Positions 35,758 through 40,598 of a stretch of DNA of 40,598 bases are shown piece after piece; position 1 is the stretch's first letter, and every line of letters starts with the position of its first letter. The position numbers were made by a program, and so were the translations under genes. Source of the stretch: Candidatus Omnitrophota bacterium. GTDB lineage: Bacteria > Omnitrophota > Gorgyraeia > Ghiorseimicrobiales > Ghiorseimicrobiaceae. The notes beneath the pieces are model-generated. The model was given only the letters and a program-made list of their open reading frames with translations. It was not told the origin of the DNA and did not search any database. The stretch is from the NCBI GenBank assembly GCA_030681595.1, contig JAUXSB010000010.1:1-40598 (forward strand). Reading direction: 5' to 3'.

Positions 35758-38700
35758 ATGAGGATTAACTTTGAAGCTATTAAGATTTGGCTTTTCTGTA
35801 TCTTATGTTTAAGCGTATTTTCCGCACCTTTCGTTGAAGCGGCGAGCTTTAATGATGCCGCCAACGGTAACTGGAATGACGGGGCAACTTGGGGCAATGT
35901 TTCGCCCGGCGTAGCAGGCACGGATTATCCGGGCGCAGGGGATACGGTGACAATTAATTCCAATACCGTAACCTTAGCCGCGGATGCCGCATGCGGCGAT
36001 ATTACAGTTGCCTTAGGCGGAACGCTTAGCGCAGGAACTTATACGATAATTGTCTCCGGCAACTGGGATTCAAGCGCAGGGACGTTTACGTATGGGACGA
36101 GCACGCTGAAGATGACCGGAAGCAATAAAACTTTCAAGGGCGTCCCGTGGAATTTGAGCATCGGCGATGGTGCTAATCCGGCAAGCGTGTCTTACTCGGT
36201 AGCTACATGGTATAACGTTGTTGACAATGATCTCGCTGTGGCAAATAATGCTACCTTGACTATTACTGGTGGCTATTATATATATCTGCCAGCGACCGGT
36301 GATATAACTGTAAACACAGGGGCTACGCTTAATGTTAATAATCCCGGCGCTTTAACTCGTTATATCACTGACAGCAGTTCACATATTAATAGCACTCTGC
36401 CTGATCCTAGCGTCGGGATAATTACCGGTACAGGAACTTTTGAGTACTTTGTGGGTACAGGAAATACTAATGCGCCGGTTACTGCCCGCACTTATGGCTG
36501 TAATTTAGCTGTGGCCGGGTCACTTAACGCTAAGGGAATTCTGGGCGGAGGAACCAGCTTAAATTTAGGCGCTAAAACCCTGTATTTGTACGATGTAGAC
36601 ACAAATAATGATTTCTACGGCATATTGGATAACACCGGCAATATCCCGGTTACGGCTTACGCATTACAAGTGGGGGGCGGCCCGTACTACGTAACGGGAA
36701 AACTAATCTCCCGTGGAGCTGTTTATACCTTTACTAACGTGAATGTTTATTCTTCGCAGGGTTTTGCAAGCCCGACCATAGACTGTTTAACCGGAGGAGA
36801 ATCATCTACATGGAACGTTTCCGGCAACGTGACTATCGACGGCGTGAAAACAAATAAAGGCCTGATAACAGCCGGATCATCCACATGGAACGTCGGCGGC
36901 AACTGGACGAATAGCGGCACCTTTACCGCCGGTACCTCAACCGTAGATTTCAATAAATCCAGCGGTACCCAGACGTTAACCAGCGGCGGCATCGGTAGTG
37001 GGAGAAAATTCTATAATTTAAACCATTCCGGAGCCGGCACATTGTCCATCGCTACCAATAATGTAGAGGTAGATAACAACGGAAGTATCGCTAATGCCGC
37101 AGGTACAATAGCTGAGGCAAGCGGATATATTGTTCACCCCGCGTCTTCTTTGTTGCTTACTGATTCTTCCGGCTCTGAAGTATCCGAATACATTATCCGT
37201 ACCGATAAAATCTATGTGCGTTTGGTTGATGAAGATGAAAACATAGACGGCGCATCCGCTGATACTACCACTGTTACGGTTTCCGGAGCTACCAACGGCG
37301 ACGGCGAACAAATTACCCTAACCGAAACCGGCAACACTACCGAGATATTTATGAATTCAGGCGGCCTAACTACTGCGAGCTTTGATGGTTCAAAAACTAA
37401 TAATGATGGGACACTGGAGTTATCTAGCGGTGAAACTATTACTGTTAGCTATACCGATTCTGAAGACGGCTCTGATACTAAAACCGATACTGCCACATCG
37501 CGCAATCCCGCGGCAAACTTTCTTGTCTCAATATCCAGCCCGCAGGTTGCAGGCTCTACTTTTGATATGACGATCACCGCCCGAAATGCCGATAATAGCA
37601 CGGCGACAGGATATAGCGGTACAGTTAATCTTGCATTAACTTATGTAACTCCTTCAAGTGGCACAAAAACTCTTTCTACGGCGAGTATTTCTAGTTTTAC
37701 CAACGGTGTTGCTGCTATAAGCCAAAGATACGATGATGCGGGCATAATTTCTATTACTGCAACCGATTCCGGCGATTCATCAATGTACGGAACAAGCAGC
37801 AATATTACTTTTGTTCCGGACAGCTTTACTGTATCGGTAAGTAAGACTACTTTATCCGTAAATGAGCCATTTACATTGACTGTAACTGCCAAGAATTCGG
37901 CAGGTTCAACTTGCGCTAATTATCAAGGTAGCGCTACGTTATCAATAAACTATGTTATCCCTTCGACTGATCAGTCAGGAAGCCTTTCTAAAGCACTATT
38001 TTCTTCAAGCGACTGGTCAAGCGGTGTCGCCGCTTTAACAAGTTTTACTTATAATAAATTCGGCGTTATCACTATTACCGTAAAAGACCCTACTAATACA
38101 AGCAAAGCTGAAACATCCAGTCAGTTGACGTTTTTACCTAAAGAACTCTTAGTTCAGCTTGATTTACCCAGCGGAGGAAGGGATTTTTACTATAAGGGCG
38201 AGGATATTGCTACCACGGTAACAGCTAAAGACTATAACGGTAATGCCGTCGCTAACTATGCAAACACTATTTCTTTTACCGGGAAAAACCTAATTTTGCC
38301 CGCGAATTATTCTTTTTCTTCCTCTGATTCCGGAGCGCATACTTTCTTAGGCCTGTCGGGTTCCATGAAAGGCAAAACTTCTGTTACTGCCACTGACAGC
38401 GTTTATTCCGCAGTCAGCGGTAAATCTTCAAAATTTACTATTAAGGAAGGGGTTATCCGTGTAATAGATACACAAGGCCCGGTAGGGACATTACCCGTTA
38501 ATATAAAACTAATTGACTCTGACGGTAAAAATATTACCAATGACAGCTCTATTAGTTTTATGGTGAAACTTTCTGAAGCCATCCCAAATAAGAGTGCTAC
38601 GTCTTCGGCCCAGGTTTCCGCGGTTACCTTTGATTCCGGGGCAGCCCAAATAGATGTAACCGATGATCAGGTTGAGATTGTAACAGTAACTCCTGTTTCA

Positions 38701-38823
38701 AAATATTACCTTGATGTTGTACCGGGTAAAGTTGCTTTCGGAGGAGTAGGCGCGCCGCGCCTTGGTGCCGGAGCACGTGTGCTTTGGTGGAGGGAGTTAA
38801 GGCAGGATGAGGAGAGGAAGTAA
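35758..38823 (+). CDS. Large secreted adhesin-like protein
   Basis: A 1,021-residue secreted protein. ATG 35758 follows GAGGTG; the GTG at 35746 lies just before that site. A signal peptide ends near EAAS (residue 27). NWNDGATWGN and GDTVTINSNTVTLAADA start a beta-solenoid-like half to about residue 455, with repeated SSTWNVSGNVTI / SSTWNVGGNWTNSG strands. Four or five Ig-like repeats follow, such as FLVSISSPQVAGSTFDMTIT and FTVSVSKTTLSVNEPFTLTV. The composition is rich in Ser, Thr, Asn and Gly and has very few Cys. The last 30 residues (AFGGVGAPRLGAGARVLWW and a charged tail) differ from the repeats and could be a sorting signal. I see no LPXTG or PEP-CTERM. It probably acts at the surface in adhesion. 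Confidence 0.8.
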   Translation: MRINFEAIKIWLFCILCLSVFSAPFVEAASFNDAANGNWNDGATWGNVSPGVAGTDYPGAGDTVTINSNTVTLAADAACGDITVALGGTLSAGTYTIIVSGNWDSSAGTFTYGTSTLKMTGSNKTFKGVPWNLSIGDGANPASVSYSVATWYNVVDNDLAVANNATLTITGGYYIYLPATGDITVNTGATLNVNNPGALTRYITDSSSHINSTLPDPSVGIITGTGTFEYFVGTGNTNAPVTARTYGCNLAVAGSLNAKGILGGGTSLNLGAKTLYLYDVDTNNDFYGILDNTGNIPVTAYALQVGGGPYYVTGKLISRGAVYTFTNVNVYSSQGFASPTIDCLTGGESSTWNVSGNVTIDGVKTNKGLITAGSSTWNVGGNWTNSGTFTAGTSTVDFNKSSGTQTLTSGGIGSGRKFYNLNHSGAGTLSIATNNVEVDNNGSIANAAGTIAEASGYIVHPASSLLLTDSSGSEVSEYIIRTDKIYVRLVDEDENIDGASADTTTVTVSGATNGDGEQITLTETGNTTEIFMNSGGLTTASFDGSKTNNDGTLELSSGETITVSYTDSEDGSDTKTDTATSRNPAANFLVSISSPQVAGSTFDMTITARNADNSTATGYSGTVNLALTYVTPSSGTKTLSTASISSFTNGVAAISQRYDDAGIISITATDSGDSSMYGTSSNITFVPDSFTVSVSKTTLSVNEPFTLTVTAKNSAGSTCANYQGSATLSINYVIPSTDQSGSLSKALFSSSDWSSGVAALTSFTYNKFGVITITVKDPTNTSKAETSSQLTFLPKELLVQLDLPSGGRDFYYKGEDIATTVTAKDYNGNAVANYANTISFTGKNLILPANYSFSSSDSGAHTFLGLSGSMKGKTSVTATDSVYSAVSGKSSKFTIKEGVIRVIDTQGPVGTLPVNIKLIDSDGKNITNDSSISFMVKLSEAIPNKSATSSAQVSAVTFDSGAAQIDVTDDQVEIVTVTPVSKYYLDVVPGKVAFGGVGAPRLGAGARVLWWRELRQDEERK

Positions 38824-38829
38824 TTCGCT

Positions 38830-39777
38830 ATGTCGGCCAAAAAGATTATCATAACAATGGGAGATCCGTCCGGGATAGGGCCGGAGGTGACGGTTAAGGC
38901 GCTCTCAAAAGGCGATATAGGCAAACAAAACAATTTTATCATTGTGGGGGATGTTTTTGTCCTTAGTAAAATAAAGGGGTTTAAGAAACTTATAGGAAAA
39001 ATAGAAATGATTGATTTAAAGAATGTAAATCACAAAGATTTTTCTTTCGGAAAAACTAGTGTCGAATATGGCAAAGCGTCTTTAGAATATATAGATAAGG
39101 CGTTGGATTTGATAAATGATGAGGGGATTAAAGCCTTAGTGACCGGGCCGGTGAATAAAGAGGCAGTTGCCTTATATAAAAGTGGTTTTTCCGGACAAAC
39201 CGGCTATTTGGCGGAAAAAACAGGCAGCCGAAAATCAGCGATGCTGCTTACTAATGATAAGATGATTCTTGCTTTGGTTACACAGCATATTCCTTTAAGA
39301 GAAGTGGCAGGTCAAATTAGCGTTGACAAGATTTGCGAGGTTATTGAGCTGACCAGCGTTTTTTTGAAAAAACTCTACCGTATAAAAAATCCTCATATTG
39401 CTGTATCCGGGCTTAATCCGCATGCTTCAGACAGCGGGCTTATCGGAGACGAAGAGGAAAATAAAATAATTCCGGCAATTAGAGAAATGCAAGGTAAGAT
39501 TAAATGCAGCGGGCCTTATCCCGCCGATACCCTATTAAGTCTAGCTCTAAACAATAGATTTGACGCCGTGGTGGTGATGTATCATGATCAGGCGCTTATT
39601 CCTTTAAAGCTGACAGGTAAAGAAAGCGGAGTAAATATAACTCTCGGCCTTCCCTTTATCCGGACTTCGCCTTTACATGGCACCGCTTTTGATATTGCCT
39701 CTAAATTTAAAGCAGACCCTTCAAGCATGATTTCCGCCATAAAGACAGCCCAAAGGTTGCTACTGAGCCTCCAATAA
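38830..39777 (+). CDS. pdxA: 4-hydroxythreonine-4-phosphate dehydrogenase
   Basis: PdxA oxidises 4-phosphohydroxy-L-threonine in the DXP-dependent pathway to pyridoxal phosphate. It is 315 residues with all motifs: ITMGDPSGIGPEV at the start, LVTGPVNKEA, TQHIPLREVAGQIS (metal and substrate His), GLNPHASDSGLIGDEE, GPYPADTLL, VVMYHDQALIPLK (metal His) and LPFIRTSPLHGTAFDIA. The last residues and the stop codon fall inside the left arm of the inverted-repeat element at 39768. It starts six bases after the adhesin-like gene. Confidence 0.96.
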   Translation: MSAKKIIITMGDPSGIGPEVTVKALSKGDIGKQNNFIIVGDVFVLSKIKGFKKLIGKIEMIDLKNVNHKDFSFGKTSVEYGKASLEYIDKALDLINDEGIKALVTGPVNKEAVALYKSGFSGQTGYLAEKTGSRKSAMLLTNDKMILALVTQHIPLREVAGQISVDKICEVIELTSVFLKKLYRIKNPHIAVSGLNPHASDSGLIGDEEENKIIPAIREMQGKIKCSGPYPADTLLSLALNNRFDAVVVMYHDQALIPLKLTGKESGVNITLGLPFIRTSPLHGTAFDIASKFKADPSSMISAIKTAQRLLLSLQ

Positions 39778-40028
39778 ATAATGGATACATTGGCTGTGAC
39801 GATTTTGGAGCGAGACAAGGAACGAGGACGCAGGCGTAGTCTATGTGCTACGCCAAGGACGAGCGACGCAGTCGCAGCCCAAAAGCGGCCAGCCCCGAAG
39901 GGGGAACCTATCTTTGGCCTGCTGCTTCGTTGCTTCTCCTCTGCGTACCGCATTGGGTACGCCTTCGTCGCCGCGCCTTGCATCAGGCTCAAACATAGGT
40001 CTCCAATGTGCCCATTATTTATTGGAGG
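39768..40028. mobile_element. 261-base inverted-repeat (MITE-like) element between pdxA and rsmA
   Basis: Terminal arms of 26 bases at 39768-39793 and 40003-40028 pair with two mismatches; the left arm starts CCTCCAATAAATAATGG. Inside them the two halves also match as inverted repeats by eye, with GGCGTA/TACGCC blocks and similar GAGCGAGACAAGG-type runs, around a centre near 39,890-39,930. It encodes no believable protein; the frames across it are products of the repeat. The left arm gives pdxA its stop codon. The right arm ends in TTGGAGG, the ribosome binding site of rsmA. Confidence 0.75.
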
Positions 40029-40039
40029 TTCAGTAAGTA

Positions 40040-40598
40040 ATGCATATTAAATTTCTTCCTAAAAAGAGCCTCGGCCAGAATTTTATTTTCGATGAAAATA
40101 TCCTTAAAAAAATAGTTTCACATTTGGGCCTGGAGAAGAAAGATACGGTGCTTGAAATCGGAGCCGGCTTAGGCACGCTTACCAATTTTTTGATTAAGAG
40201 TGCCGGAGAAGTTATTGCCTTAGAGATTGATAAGCGGGCTGTGGAGGTACTGCATGATAAATTCAAGGATGAAAAAAACATTGAAATTGTCAATCAGGAT
40301 ATTTTAAAATATGTTATTCCTAGAAAATTCATTCGAAAAAAGCTTATCGTTGTAGGCAATATCCCTTTTTATATTACTTCGCCCATAATCGAGCGTTTAT
40401 TTGGTTTTCGTGACAGGATAGATTCTATTTTTCTTACCGTGCAAAAGGAAGTGGCAAAGAGGATCGCAGCAAAACCCTCAACGAAAGATTATGGCGCCCT
40501 GACTTGTTTTGTACGGTATCATTCTCGGCCGGAAATCTTGTTTGATATTAAAGCCGGCTCTTTCTCTCCTGCGCCTAAAGTGGACGCCGCATTTATAA
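40040..40598 (+). CDS. rsmA: 16S rRNA (adenine-N6,N6) dimethyltransferase, partial
   Basis: RsmA/KsgA dimethylates two adjacent adenines in helix 45 of 16S rRNA. 186 codons are in the window and the frame is open at the right edge. FLPKKSLGQNFIFDENIL is the typical start, VLEIGAGLGTLT is the S-adenosylmethionine loop, VIALEIDKRAVEVL follows, and VVGNIPFYITSPII is the catalytic N-x-P-F/Y motif (NIPF here). FLTVQKEVAKRI and GSFSPAPKVDAAF are also family hallmarks. Start ATG 40040 has TTGGAGG 11 bases upstream, supplied by the inverted-repeat element. The surA-pdxA-rsmA order is conserved. Confidence 0.95.
   Translation, partial: MHIKFLPKKSLGQNFIFDENILKKIVSHLGLEKKDTVLEIGAGLGTLTNFLIKSAGEVIALEIDKRAVEVLHDKFKDEKNIEIVNQDILKYVIPRKFIRKKLIVVGNIPFYITSPIIERLFGFRDRIDSIFLTVQKEVAKRIAAKPSTKDYGALTCFVRYHSRPEILFDIKAGSFSPAPKVDAAFI

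Noticed and set aside
39781-40050. Small proteins predicted across the pdxA-rsmA gap
   Set aside because: The frames follow the inverted repeat in both strands and have no ribosome binding site or protein-like composition.

Overview
The window reads as two different bacteria joined inside a 16S rRNA gene. Bases 1 to about 7,260 look actinobacterial, probably from a small freshwater planktonic lineage. They hold a tightly overlapping arginine operon (argJ 3' end, argB, argD, argR, argH), then tyrS, an rRNA promoter and leader, and the 5' three quarters of an actinobacterial 16S gene. From about 7,322 onward the 16S sequence, the tRNA-Ile/tRNA-Ala spacer, 23S, 5S and all later genes belong to an unrelated Gram-negative lineage. 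My best guess is Omnitrophota or another PVC-related candidate phylum; this comes from gene content and rRNA style and was not tested. The switch lies in a conserved stretch of about 60 bases and leaves a broken base pair in 16S helix 34, so I treat the window as a metagenome assembly chimera until long reads say otherwise.

Layout of the second part. 7,759-11,735: ITS with tRNA-Ile(GAT) and tRNA-Ala(TGC), 23S, 5S and a terminator. 11,747-15,933: small accessory genes, namely a secreted three-Cys protein, a DUF3108-type lipoprotein, a secreted MORN-2 repeat protein, a PilZ protein, a Cys-rich protein and an unknown. 16,028-19,124: a likely operon of a DRE-TIM aldolase-like enzyme, KDPG-type aldolase, a YdjM-like membrane protein, a WbuC-like cupin and rubrerythrin. 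19,223-24,627: recA with a strong promoter, recX, alaS and hisD. 24,676-28,061: hisB, hisH, hisA, hisF (frameshifted) and hisI. 28,146-34,714: trpE, rpsP, yajC, a secD-secF fusion and a very short mfd. 34,741-40,598: a SurA-like chaperone, a 1,021-residue secreted adhesin-like protein, pdxA and the start of rsmA. This is the familiar surA-pdxA-rsmA order with a large secreted protein placed inside it.

The most distinctive trait of the second genome is its load of palindromic and tandem repeats lying at gene starts and ends. Three related double-hairpin elements sit directly upstream of hisB, rpsP and yajC, and each ends in the gene's ribosome binding site. A 261-base inverted-repeat element supplies the stop codon of pdxA and the ribosome binding site of rsmA. 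A 45-base REP-like unit occurs three times in two orientations. Short tandem repeats have entered coding regions; one, an 8-base repeat in hisF, breaks the frame and would restore it at one or four copies. I see no CRISPR array, prophage, transposase, toxin system or defence island. I found no clear new multi-gene system; the repeat family that carries ribosome binding sites is the best candidate for something undescribed.
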